Positions 41,474 through 49,886 of a DNA stretch of 64,000 bases are shown piece by piece. The notes under the pieces are model-generated. The model worked only from the letters and a program-made list of their open reading frames with translations. It did no database searches and was not told the DNA's origin. Source of the stretch: Brumimicrobium sp041655765 (lineage in GTDB: Bacteria > Bacteroidota > Bacteroidia > Flavobacteriales_D > Crocinitomicaceae); assembly GCA_041655765.1 (NCBI GenBank), contig JBBAEU010000002.1:134380-198379 (forward strand), given 5' to 3'. Made by a program: the position numbers and the translations under genes. Numbering within the stretch: position 1 is the first letter of the stretch; each line of letters opens with the position of its first letter.

Positions 41474-42817
41474 TTATAATTCTCTATTCACATCAAACGC
41501 CTCTAGGTATTCAGCAACACGTTTTACAAACATGCCACCCAGTGCTCCATCAACGATTCTGTGATCATAAGAGTGAGAAAGGAACATTTTGTATCGGATT
41601 CCGATAAAATCTCCATCAGCTGTTTCAATAACAGCAGGAACCTTACGAATCGCACCTGTTGCCATAATAGCAACTTGTGGTTGATTGATAATTGGTGTAC
41701 CCATAACATTTCCGAACGTACCAACATTCGTTAATGTATAGGTTCCTCCACTGATATCATCAGAACTTAATTTTCCATTTCTCGCTTTATCAGCAAGAGA
41801 ATTTACACGTTTTGATAATCCTACAAGATTTAACTGGTCTGCATTTTTAATTACAGGAACGATTAAGTTTCCTGAAGGTAAAGCAGTTGCCATTCCGATA
41901 TTTATATTTTTTCTTTGAATAATGTTATTTCCGTCTAAACTAACATTAATTCCTGGGAAATCTCTGATTGCTTTTGTAAGAGCTTCAATAAAAATTGGCG
42001 TAAAAGTAAAGTTTTCACCTTCTCTTGCTTTGTATTCATTTTTTATTTTGTTTCTCCAATTCCAGATATTAGTAACATCCGCTTCTACAAATGAAGTTAC
42101 GTGAGGAGAAGTGTGTTTGGACGTTACCATGTGTTCAGCAATCAGCTTTCTCATTCTGTCCATTTCAACAATTTCATCACCTTCCATTAAAGGGATAGCA
42201 ACTTTTTGTGTTGGTTTTGGCGCACTTTCTGTTTGAGGGGCTGGAGCAGTTGTAGCTGTTTGTTGAGTCGCTGGTTTAGTCACTACACCAGTTCTTTTAT
42301 CTTCAATGAAAGATAAAATGTCTTTCTTTGTAACGCGACCACCCTGACCTGAACCTGTTAAATTTTCTAATTCTTGCATAGAAATTCCTTCTGCAGAAGC
42401 AATGCTTCTTACAAGTGGGGAATAAAATTTACCACTTGGTCCGTTTTTAGAAACATCTGAAGAACCATTGACAGTTGAAACTGCGGTTGCTACAGTTTGT
42501 GCTACAGCTTCAACAGCTTGTGTTTCAACTTTTGTTTCTACAGCAACAGAGCTTGTTGTTGAAGTTCCTCCGTCTCCATCTGTAGATATGATTGCAATTA
42601 CATCTCCAACTTGCGCTACTTCATCTTCTTGAAAAAGTATTTCAACAAGCGTACCCTCAACTTCAGAAGGTAATTCGTTGTCAACTTTATCTGTTGCTAC
42701 TTCTACTAAGGGTTCGTCCATCTCTACAGTATCACCAATATTTTTCAACCAATTCGTGATGGTTGCCTCGGTAACACTTTCTCCCATTTTGGGAAGTCGA
42801 ATTTCTACTTGTGACAT
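41474..42817 (-). CDS. Dihydrolipoamide acyltransferase (2-oxoacid dehydrogenase E2)
   Basis: A 447-residue E2 subunit. One N-terminal lipoyl domain (~1-78) carries the lipoylated lysine in EVATDKVDNE. An Ala/Thr/Pro linker, a peripheral subunit-binding domain (~135-170; SPLVRSIASAEGISMQELENLTGSG), a second linker and the catalytic domain (~215-447) follow. The active site is HSYDHRIVDGALGG (HxxxDG). It transfers acyl groups from lipoate to CoA. The sequence suits the branched-chain or general E2 type; E1 and E3 genes are not nearby, so the exact complex is not certain. It is monocistronic. Confidence 0.9.
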   Translation of the reverse strand: MSQVEIRLPKMGESVTEATITNWLKNIGDTVEMDEPLVEVATDKVDNELPSEVEGTLVEILFQEDEVAQVGDVIAIISTDGDGGTSTTSSVAVETKVETQAVEAVAQTVATAVSTVNGSSDVSKNGPSGKFYSPLVRSIASAEGISMQELENLTGSGQGGRVTKKDILSFIEDKRTGVVTKPATQQTATTAPAPQTESAPKPTQKVAIPLMEGDEIVEMDRMRKLIAEHMVTSKHTSPHVTSFVEADVTNIWNWRNKIKNEYKAREGENFTFTPIFIEALTKAIRDFPGINVSLDGNNIIQRKNINIGMATALPSGNLIVPVIKNADQLNLVGLSKRVNSLADKARNGKLSSDDISGGTYTLTNVGTFGNVMGTPIINQPQVAIMATGAIRKVPAVIETADGDFIGIRYKMFLSHSYDHRIVDGALGGMFVKRVAEYLEAFDVNREL

Positions 42818-42862
42818 ATTATCTTTGTATATAGGGTTATATTCAAAATTTTAAATCGTACA

Positions 42863-42870
42863 CAAAAATA
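42863..42870 (-). promoter_or_regulatory. -7 promoter element of the E2 gene
   Basis: TATTTTTG on the minus strand matches TAnnTTTG, about 46 nt before the E2 start codon. No TTG is seen at the expected distance. Confidence 0.4.
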
Positions 42871-42972
42871 ACTTAAAAAAACGATTTTAACCTTAAAATT
42901 AAGATATATTTAAAATGTATTGGTACTCAATTTATTAAGAAAATGAAGAATCATCATCGACAAAAAGATATT

Positions 42973-44937
42973 CTATCGGTCTAATCGTGACCAATATTTA
43001 TTTAGGATTTCAATATCTTTCCAAATAGAATAATTTCTTGCATAAATGAGGTTTAACTTAGAGGTCATTGGACTATTTATCTCAGAACCTTTAGCTTCTG
43101 CGGGCGTAAGAATCCCTGTTTTGATAACTGGTAAGTTTCTATCAGCAGGATTTTTAATTTTCGAATAACCTATCCATGATTTTTTACCAATTAAAACATT
43201 CCAACAGTTATGAATGAATGTTTTCTTATCTGAATAAAACCAAATTGAGATAGGTAGAAACAAAATTAAAAGTAAAGCCAAGATAAAGTCAAGTGTGCGC
43301 TTATTTCGCTTATTGGAAGCTGTGGTTATGTTGTCAATTTCCATCAGATATAAATCTCCAGCCGTGTCAATTGAATTACTTCCGATTAGATATAAGCTAT
43401 TTGGCTGTGCAATCTTAAACTCAATGTCTTTGGTTGAATTTTTAGACATCCAATTGATGATGCTTTCTGCTGACGTGTTTTTAGCGCAAAATATAACTTC
43501 ATTTATTTTATAAATATCGATAAATTGGTCTAACTGATTAATCATTCCGTCAAACAAAGAATCGTCTTTATTTTCATCAGGTGAAATAAATTTGATAGAA
43601 TGTATTTTATGCGGTGTACGTTTTAAAATTGCTTTTACTCTTTTGGCTTCTTCAACTTCTCCAACAATGGCAAATCTTTTTACAGATACTCCATTTAGGT
43701 CAAATTTCTTTCCCACGAGATAATGTAAAACTGTTCGAGAGATAAAATAGTAAGTCAGAACAATACAACCTCCTAAAAGGATAAAAAGTCTAGAAAATTG
43801 TGCTTCTTTTGGAAGTAAGGCATAAGCAATAAGAATAATAGCGGTACCAATTATTGTTCCTGTAACAAACGATTTTAGTTTCAAAGGACGGTCATAACCA
43901 CCTGAATACAGAATAGAAATAAGCCAAACTACCGTATATGCTGGGATGGATAATTTTAGTAAATATCGTGGAAAATCTATTTCATTTATTGACCATAAAT
44001 TGGTTGAATAATATAAAATTCCAGCAATGATAACAAGGTCTATAACTGGAAGGAATATTTTTTTGACAAACCGATTAATTATGGCAATTCCAGCTCTAAA
44101 ATAAATTGCTAAATTGATTAAAAATGAAAGTGACTTTGCATTTTTTTGAGAGAAATGTTTTTCTGCAAAAATTGTCATGGCCCTGTAAAAAACAAATACA
44201 TAGTTTACGCTACTTTTTTTGGTGCTTTCGCCTTTGTAGTGGATGATTTGTGTTTTTGGATAATAATAATTTTTGTAGCCACCTTGAGTAATTCTGTATG
44301 ACAAGTCAATATCTTCTCCATACATAAAGAAGTTTTCGTCGAGCAAGCCCACTTTGTCAAGTGCTTCTTTTCGCATTAACATATAGGCACCACTTAGGAT
44401 TTCTATTTCATTGATTTCAAATTCATCGAGATAACCCAAGTGATATTTTCCAAAGGTTTTACTTTTTGGAAAAATTCGTGAAAGACCAAATATTTTATAA
44501 AAAGCTACAGCAGGCGTAGGAAGTCCACGTTTACTTTCTGGGAGAAAATTTCCTTTTCCATCAATCATTCTTACTCCCAATCCACCAGCTTCTGGATGTT
44601 CATCCATGAAATCAATACATTTCAAAAATGTATCTTCTTCTACAACTGTATCTGGATTCAGTAAGAGGATATATTCTCCCTTTGCGATGCGAATGGCTTG
44701 ATTGTTAGCCTTTGAGAACCCAACATTTTCTTTGTTATCAATAAGATGAACATTTGGAAACTTGCTTTTGACCATTTCCACCGAGTTGTCAATTGAATTA
44801 TTATCAACCACAAACACTTCACCTTTAACTTTCTTTAAGGCTGCAAAAACAGAGTTTAAACATTGCTCAAGAAAATACTCAACGTTGTAGTTAACAATGA
44901 TTACAGATATTCGGATGGGATTTGTTTCCACGTTCAA
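42973..44937 (-). CDS. Family 2 glycosyltransferase fused to a sugar-transferase-like membrane region
   Basis: A 654-residue protein. Residues ~8-260 are a GT2 domain of the rhamnosyl/WbbL type: VSIIVNYN-like start (ISVIIVNYNVEYFLEQCLNS), VVDNNSIDNS, LLLNPDTVVEEDTF, then GAYMLMRKEALDKVGLLDENFFMYGEDIDLSYR. Membrane helices follow (~285-410). A soluble region (~415-540) has VKRFAIVGEVEEAKRVKAIL, like the CoA-binding-like part of polyprenyl glycosylphosphotransferases. The final part has NKRNKRTLDFILALLLILFLPIS and GKKSWIGYSK, like the end of such transferases but without their catalytic core. It probably adds a sugar during surface polysaccharide synthesis. It follows ridA by 9 bp. Confidence 0.82.
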   Translation of the reverse strand: MNVETNPIRISVIIVNYNVEYFLEQCLNSVFAALKKVKGEVFVVDNNSIDNSVEMVKSKFPNVHLIDNKENVGFSKANNQAIRIAKGEYILLLNPDTVVEEDTFLKCIDFMDEHPEAGGLGVRMIDGKGNFLPESKRGLPTPAVAFYKIFGLSRIFPKSKTFGKYHLGYLDEFEINEIEILSGAYMLMRKEALDKVGLLDENFFMYGEDIDLSYRITQGGYKNYYYPKTQIIHYKGESTKKSSVNYVFVFYRAMTIFAEKHFSQKNAKSLSFLINLAIYFRAGIAIINRFVKKIFLPVIDLVIIAGILYYSTNLWSINEIDFPRYLLKLSIPAYTVVWLISILYSGGYDRPLKLKSFVTGTIIGTAIILIAYALLPKEAQFSRLFILLGGCIVLTYYFISRTVLHYLVGKKFDLNGVSVKRFAIVGEVEEAKRVKAILKRTPHKIHSIKFISPDENKDDSLFDGMINQLDQFIDIYKINEVIFCAKNTSAESIINWMSKNSTKDIEFKIAQPNSLYLIGSNSIDTAGDLYLMEIDNITTASNKRNKRTLDFILALLLILFLPISIWFYSDKKTFIHNCWNVLIGKKSWIGYSKIKNPADRNLPVIKTGILTPAEAKGSEINSPMTSKLNLIYARNYSIWKDIEILNKYWSRLDR

Positions 44938-44946
44938 AAAGTAAGA

Positions 44947-45324
44947 TTAACGCATAGCAATACAAGAAATTTCTACTGAAACGTTTCTCGGCAAAGTTTT
45001 TACAGCAACTGCTTCTCTTGCTGGTGGAATTTCTTTAAAATATCTAGCATAAACATCATTTATTTCTCCGTAATAATCCATCGAAGTCATAAAAATACTA
45101 CATTTTACGATGTCACTCATTTCAAAACCTGCCGCTTTGATTAAAGCTTTGATGTTTTCCATTACTTGTTGTGTTGCGTTTGCTATAGAATCATTCACCA
45201 ATTCTCCTGTTGCAGGATTGAGCGGTATTTGTCCGCTAATATATAAAGTATTGTCTTTAAGTATAGCAGGACTATACGGAGCAATTGGTTTAGGTGCATT
45301 TGGAATTATAATAGATTTTTTCAT
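44947..45324 (-). CDS. ridA: RidA-family enamine/imine deaminase
   Basis: A 125-residue trimeric cytosolic protein of the RidA/YjgF/UK114 family. IPNAPKPIAPYSPAI and LYISGQIPLNPATGE near the start and PPAREAVAVKTLPRNVSVEI at the end are signature blocks. The arginine in PPAR binds the substrate carboxylate. RidA hydrolyses reactive 2-aminoacrylate and other enamines formed by PLP enzymes. It is 9 bp upstream of the glycosyltransferase gene and possibly shares its transcript. A terminator for the preceding M16 operon lies just upstream. Confidence 0.92.
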   Translation of the reverse strand: MKKSIIIPNAPKPIAPYSPAILKDNTLYISGQIPLNPATGELVNDSIANATQQVMENIKALIKAAGFEMSDIVKCSIFMTSMDYYGEINDVYARYFKEIPPAREAVAVKTLPRNVSVEISCIAMR

Positions 45325-45383
45325 GATTTTATCTTTTTACAAGTTTAATGATTTTTGGTAAGATTGATGGTCTTTATAAACAA

Positions 45384-45408
45384 AAAAGGCGGTTTTTAAC
45401 CGCCTTTT
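45384..45408 (-). terminator. Rho-independent terminator of the M16 peptidase operon
   Basis: The 11-bp stem AAAAGGCGGTT/AACCGCCTTTT with a 3-nt loop, flanked by further A/T bases, lies 22 bp past the stop of the M16 gene at 45431. It is strong on the minus strand and may work both ways. Confidence 0.85.
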
Positions 45409-45430
45409 CGAAATTTTTAGTTGTTTTTTT

Positions 45431-47566
45431 TTACAACTTAAATAAGTTTTTATCAATAGTTCCGTTAATTTCAATATTTGTGATTGTTGATTTTAAATCT
45501 ATTGAAACTCCCATTGCCTCCATAATTCTAGAAGAGTTTTTCGGGAAAAGGTAACCACTAAAATCTGTGTAATTAGAATAATTAACTTCATAGAATTGTG
45601 GTCCCTGAGGTGTTTCTGCAGATACCTCAGTTAAATCTTTTAAGAATGTTTCAGCATTGTAATAATCAGTCATAGTTGATTCTCCAGATACATATTTTAC
45701 AATGTAATATGTTTGACCATTCTTCTGAGTTTTACCCTCAACCTTTAAGTCGTCTTTATGGCAACAAACAAGGCTAAATTCAGGGAAAATATTTGCAGTT
45801 TTTCTTGCCTCAAGCACTTGTTCTTCTGTCATTTCAATTTCATCTAATCCACCTAATTGATTTGGTGTTTTGATAAGACCTTTTTTTCCTGTAAAAATTT
45901 GCTCACTAACCACTTGTCCCATCATTTCAGACTTCTCATAAGAAATGTTAGGTGCTTGATAAAGTTTTAAGGTTTTTTGTTCGATATTTTGACCCATATA
46001 AGAAAATTCGCTTTTCTCTTCGTGTTTTAGAGTGACGATTTCATCGATTTTCTTAGTAGCATCCTCAAAAGAGTTTGTTTGCGTGATTGCCATCAAATAA
46101 TTATGAATAATTTGCTCACTAGTTAAATCAGACTCAACAATGTCAGCTTCTTCATAAGGATTTCCGAAAGCATCTAATGTTTCAACTTTTCCATCAGAGT
46201 CAAATTGTACAAGTTTGTCTAATACCTCGTCTTTATTTCCTGCAACGATAATATTTAGATTATTCGGTTTGAAATATTTTTGTGTCATTTCCAAAATATC
46301 ATCTTTTGTAACAGCATCTAATTTTTGCAGATATGTTTGATAATAATCTTCAGGTAAGTTATTTCTGAAAATGCTGTATGCAAAGTTAGCAATCGTTCTA
46401 GATGACTCTAATGAACGAGCGAAGCTACCAGCCATAGATGCTTTTGCCAAGCTTAATTCTTCGTCTGTTACAGGTTCTATTGTGATTCTTTCAAGTTCAG
46501 CTAAAAACTCAACAATCGCTGAATCTGTTACTTCATTTCTGAAATTACCAGAAGCTGAAATATAACTTCCATCTCTGTTAATGTTTAATGATGAATAAGC
46601 ACCGTAAGTGTATGCTTTATCTTCACGTAGATTTTGCATTAGACGTGCCCCAAATCCATGTCCACCATAAATTTTATTTGCAACATCCAATTTAATTTGA
46701 TCTTCATGTCCTGGCGTTAAATTCACTGGAAAAGCAATGTTGATTACCGATTGAACTGCACCTTGTTTATTGATAAAATAAACTTGATTTCCGTGGTCTG
46801 ACTCATCCACTTTGTAGTTTGCAATGTGAGGGACTCTTCCTTCCCAACTTCCGAATCTTTCGTTAGCAACTTTACGTGCACCAGCTTCATCAATATCTCC
46901 AACAATAACCAAATAGCTACCAGAAGGAGTAAATTGTCTTTTATATAGATTTTCTACATCTGCTTTGGTAATATTTTTCAAAGATTCCTCTGTGGTAATT
47001 TCACCAAAAGGATGACTACTTGTAAAAATTATTTTTGACACAGCATTTGAAGCCATTGAACCCGGGTCAGATTTGACCAAAGCAATTGCAGATTCATTTT
47101 GTTTCATTATACGGTCGAATTCACTTTGAGGAAAATTCGCATTCTGCATAACATCTGTCATTATATCCAAGCCTTTGTCCATGTGCTTTGTCATTACACT
47201 TAAAAAGATATTGTTACTCGATGCTGACAATGTTGCTCCGATAAAATCTTTCTCCTCATCCAATTGGTCTTTCGTTCTGTTTGTCGTTCCAGAAAGTAAA
47301 AGTTGACCCAATACATCCGAAATACCAGCTTTATCTCCTTCTAATCTTGGGTCTGATCCCATCACTAAGTTAAAAGAAACTTTTGGAATTTTATGATTTG
47401 TTGATAAAATCACCTTCATCCCATTATCTAGATCGAACACGACTGGATCAGCGATGTTAATTTCTGGTGCGGGACCTGGCTTTGGAACAATGCTTCTATC
47501 TACTTGTCCGAAAAGAGTAGAAGAAAGTACGATTGTAATTCCTAATAATATATGCTTAATTTTCAT
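45431..47566 (-). CDS. M16-family peptidase homolog lacking the zinc motif
   Basis: A 711-residue exported protein (signal peptide ending TLFGQ). Two M16 modules are visible (~35-240 and ~240-450), then a C-terminal extension of ~200 residues (~500-711) with CCHKDDLKVEGKTQKNGQTYYIV. At the position of the inverted zinc motif HxxEH the sequence is GISDVLGQLLLSG, so it cannot bind catalytic zinc as usual. The substrate-grip block (NFAYSIFRNNLPEDYYQTYL) is kept. This is the pattern of the non-catalytic subunit of two-protein M16 peptidases. The active partner (47597-49069) lies 30 bp upstream in the same unit. Confidence 0.85.
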   Translation of the reverse strand: MKIKHILLGITIVLSSTLFGQVDRSIVPKPGPAPEINIADPVVFDLDNGMKVILSTNHKIPKVSFNLVMGSDPRLEGDKAGISDVLGQLLLSGTTNRTKDQLDEEKDFIGATLSASSNNIFLSVMTKHMDKGLDIMTDVMQNANFPQSEFDRIMKQNESAIALVKSDPGSMASNAVSKIIFTSSHPFGEITTEESLKNITKADVENLYKRQFTPSGSYLVIVGDIDEAGARKVANERFGSWEGRVPHIANYKVDESDHGNQVYFINKQGAVQSVINIAFPVNLTPGHEDQIKLDVANKIYGGHGFGARLMQNLREDKAYTYGAYSSLNINRDGSYISASGNFRNEVTDSAIVEFLAELERITIEPVTDEELSLAKASMAGSFARSLESSRTIANFAYSIFRNNLPEDYYQTYLQKLDAVTKDDILEMTQKYFKPNNLNIIVAGNKDEVLDKLVQFDSDGKVETLDAFGNPYEEADIVESDLTSEQIIHNYLMAITQTNSFEDATKKIDEIVTLKHEEKSEFSYMGQNIEQKTLKLYQAPNISYEKSEMMGQVVSEQIFTGKKGLIKTPNQLGGLDEIEMTEEQVLEARKTANIFPEFSLVCCHKDDLKVEGKTQKNGQTYYIVKYVSGESTMTDYYNAETFLKDLTEVSAETPQGPQFYEVNYSNYTDFSGYLFPKNSSRIMEAMGVSIDLKSTITNIEINGTIDKNLFKL

Positions 47567-47596
47567 CTTCTTAAATTTTAATAATTGAAATTAATC

Positions 47597-49069
47597 TTAA
47601 TCTTCTTGAGGTAAATAATATAGAATTGAGCGAGCGTCTTTTTTCAAATATTTATTAGCAACTCTTTTCAAGTCTTCTCTTGTTATGCTTTCATATAAGC
47701 TAAGTTGATTATTGATTAAATTAGCATCTCCATAGAAAACGTGGTAACTAGCCAATGAAGTAGAGATTCCACTAATTGACGAAGCTGAAGATACAAATTG
47801 ATTTTCTAATTGGTTTTTAACTTTTTGAAACTCTCTTTCTGAAACAAGTTCAGTTTGAACTTTTTCAATTTGCGCATCAATTTCGTTAACAATATCATCT
47901 AATTCAGCATCTTTATTTGCAATTCCAAAGAAAAGCATTAATCCTGGGTCTTCTAATGGCCAAATAAATGATTGTGCTTCTAAAGCCAATTCTTTTTCTT
48001 CAACAATTGATTTACGGATTCTAGAGCTAGAACCTTGTGATAAAATAATGTTCAACATTTCCAGTGCGTATGTATCTTTATCGTTTTGCTTTGGCGTTCT
48101 ATACGTAATGATAGCAGCCTTTAACGGCACGTTTTCACGGTAAGTTTTTCTTACTTCCTCTGTTAGTGGAGGTTCAACAACGTTAGGTCTTGGAATTATC
48201 GTTTCTTTATTTTCGTATTCTGCAATCATTGCTTTACCTTCCTTAGAAGTTGTTTTAAAGAAATCGTCTTGATTGAAAATTGATTTGTCCTTTCCATATT
48301 TTTCTTTAAAATCGGCATCGCTTAAATCTAAGAAATCTCTGTATAAGTTAATTGCCTGGCCTTTAGGAATTGAAGCGAAATATTTGTTGACAAGTTGCTT
48401 TGTCTTTTTGATATCAATATCTCCAGCAATAACTAGTGTTGCATTTGCAGGAACATAGAATGTTTGATAGAATTCAACATAATCCTTTTCTTCTGCTGCA
48501 TTTAGGTGCTCCATTGAGCCGATTGGTTGCCATTTGTATGGATGTTCTTTGAATTGTCCTTCAAAAGCATATTGACCTAAAGTACCGTAAGGAACATTTT
48601 CAACCCTTTGTCTTCTCTCTTCTTTAACTACTTCTCTTTGTGTTTCAATTCCAACATTGTCAACTTTAGCATGAAGTAGCCTTTCAGACTCTAACCAAAG
48701 TCCTAGTTCTAAGTTGTTTGAAGGCAATAATTCAAAATAAAATGTTTGGTCCTGTGTTGTAAATGCATTTAACGTACCACCATTTTTTTCTACATAATTA
48801 CTATACTCACCTCGCTCAATGTTTTTTGAACCTTCAAACATTAAATGTTCAAAGAAGTGAGCAAACCCTGTTCTTTCAGGGTTTTCGTTTTTTGAGCCAA
48901 CATGGTATAATATTGATACTGCTGCGATTGGTGTTGAATGGTCTTTGTGTAAAATTACGTGCATTCCATTATCTAAATCATACTCTTCAAACTCAATCTT
49001 GTTTTTTTGTGCGTGTGCTCCAAAAAACAAAAGTGATATTAATATTGTGGAAAATGCTATTTTCATCAT
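47597..49069 (-). CDS. M16-family zinc metallopeptidase (catalytic)
   Basis: A 490-residue exported protease (signal peptide residues 1-20, ending AHAQ). The inverted zinc motif occurs in RTGFAHFFEHLMFEGS (HxxEH, ~64-68), and the downstream glutamate region is ETQREVVKEERRQRV, as in processing-peptidase-beta-like enzymes. The second module (~230-470) ends with KKDARSILYYLP. It is expected to degrade peptides in the periplasm or cell surface. Together with the next gene it forms a catalytic/non-catalytic pair, probably a heterodimer (inference). A TACTTTTG element lies 33 nt upstream. Confidence 0.9.
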   Translation of the reverse strand: MMKIAFSTILISLLFFGAHAQKNKIEFEEYDLDNGMHVILHKDHSTPIAAVSILYHVGSKNENPERTGFAHFFEHLMFEGSKNIERGEYSNYVEKNGGTLNAFTTQDQTFYFELLPSNNLELGLWLESERLLHAKVDNVGIETQREVVKEERRQRVENVPYGTLGQYAFEGQFKEHPYKWQPIGSMEHLNAAEEKDYVEFYQTFYVPANATLVIAGDIDIKKTKQLVNKYFASIPKGQAINLYRDFLDLSDADFKEKYGKDKSIFNQDDFFKTTSKEGKAMIAEYENKETIIPRPNVVEPPLTEEVRKTYRENVPLKAAIITYRTPKQNDKDTYALEMLNIILSQGSSSRIRKSIVEEKELALEAQSFIWPLEDPGLMLFFGIANKDAELDDIVNEIDAQIEKVQTELVSEREFQKVKNQLENQFVSSASSISGISTSLASYHVFYGDANLINNQLSLYESITREDLKRVANKYLKKDARSILYYLPQED

Positions 49070-49101
49070 TTTGAATATTTGTTTTTAATATAAATCAATC
49101 G

Positions 49102-49109
49102 CAAAAGTA
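49102..49109 (-). promoter_or_regulatory. -7 promoter element of the M16 operon
   Basis: TACTTTTG on the minus strand matches TAnnTTTG. A TTTG lies 25 nt further upstream (49138-49135), slightly more than the usual spacing. Confidence 0.45.
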
Positions 49110-49213
49110 GTATTATTTTTCTTATTTTGGATATCAAATTAAAATGAATTTGCTCCGTTTGTGAAAAGTTTTTGGGTTTTCCTGTTAAAAAATTAAAAAT
49201 CAAACGTTTTTTG

Positions 49214-49221
49214 TAGATTTG
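49214..49221 (+). promoter_or_regulatory. -7 promoter element of the phosphopantetheinyl transferase gene
   Basis: TAGATTTG matches TAnnTTTG, 17 nt before the ATG. No TTG is found at the expected distance. Confidence 0.4.
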
Positions 49222-49237
49222 AAATCAATTTATTTCA

Positions 49238-49810
49238 ATGAAAAGTAAAAATAAATATTATCTAAAGAGTGGATTGCTTTATTTCTGGTTTGAACCTTCA
49301 TGGAAAAGTAAAGTTAAAGATAAGCATAAAAGGGAAGTTGATAAAGATTTTGTTTTGCAAAGACTAAGGAAATTTGATATTGATTCGAGTATTGATTATG
49401 CCCCAAATGGTGCGCCGATTTTAAACAAAAAAATAAAAATAGATGATGCCTTCTATTCAAATATTTCTATTTCTCATAGCGGAGGATGGTTTGCTTTTTA
49501 TTTTTCAAAAAGCAGGGAAGGGGTTGATATTCAGCTGTTAAAAGAAAGCATAAAAGATGCACCATATTTTTTCATGAAAGATTCTGAAATTGAGAAATTC
49601 AATTCAATCAATGATTTTCATCTTATTTGGGGCGCAAAAGAGGCGTTTTATAAGAAATTATTAGGTAATATAAAAAATACAAAAGAAGATTTGGAAGTTT
49701 TAAATATTGACTATCAAAATCAAAGGATCGAGTTATTATACAAAAATGCTGTCAATTTCTTGTCATTTCGAATCCTTGAAGACCGTTTTTTGGTCTGGAC
49801 AAATTTATAA
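49238..49810 (+). CDS. 4'-phosphopantetheinyl transferase superfamily protein
   Basis: A 190-residue Sfp-like cytosolic enzyme. The fingerprint motifs are ISHSGGWFAFYFSKSREGVDIQ (the first Mg2+ aspartate in GVD, ~95) and LIWGAKEAFYKKLLG (WxxKE...K, ~130-144). The KE glutamate binds the second metal position. It transfers 4'-phosphopantetheine from CoA to a carrier-protein serine, which polyketide or fatty-acid-type synthases need. It lies 2.3 kb from the pigment-like genes and could activate their acyl carrier protein. Such enzymes also serve primary fatty-acid synthesis, so the link is an inference. Confidence 0.8.
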   Translation: MKSKNKYYLKSGLLYFWFEPSWKSKVKDKHKREVDKDFVLQRLRKFDIDSSIDYAPNGAPILNKKIKIDDAFYSNISISHSGGWFAFYFSKSREGVDIQLLKESIKDAPYFFMKDSEIEKFNSINDFHLIWGAKEAFYKKLLGNIKNTKEDLEVLNIDYQNQRIELLYKNAVNFLSFRILEDRFLVWTNL

Positions 49811-49886
49811 AGTATAAACCTTTATGATAAATCTGATTACATAATCAAAAAATAATTACTATTTTGTCCCTTTTAAATTTAAAATT

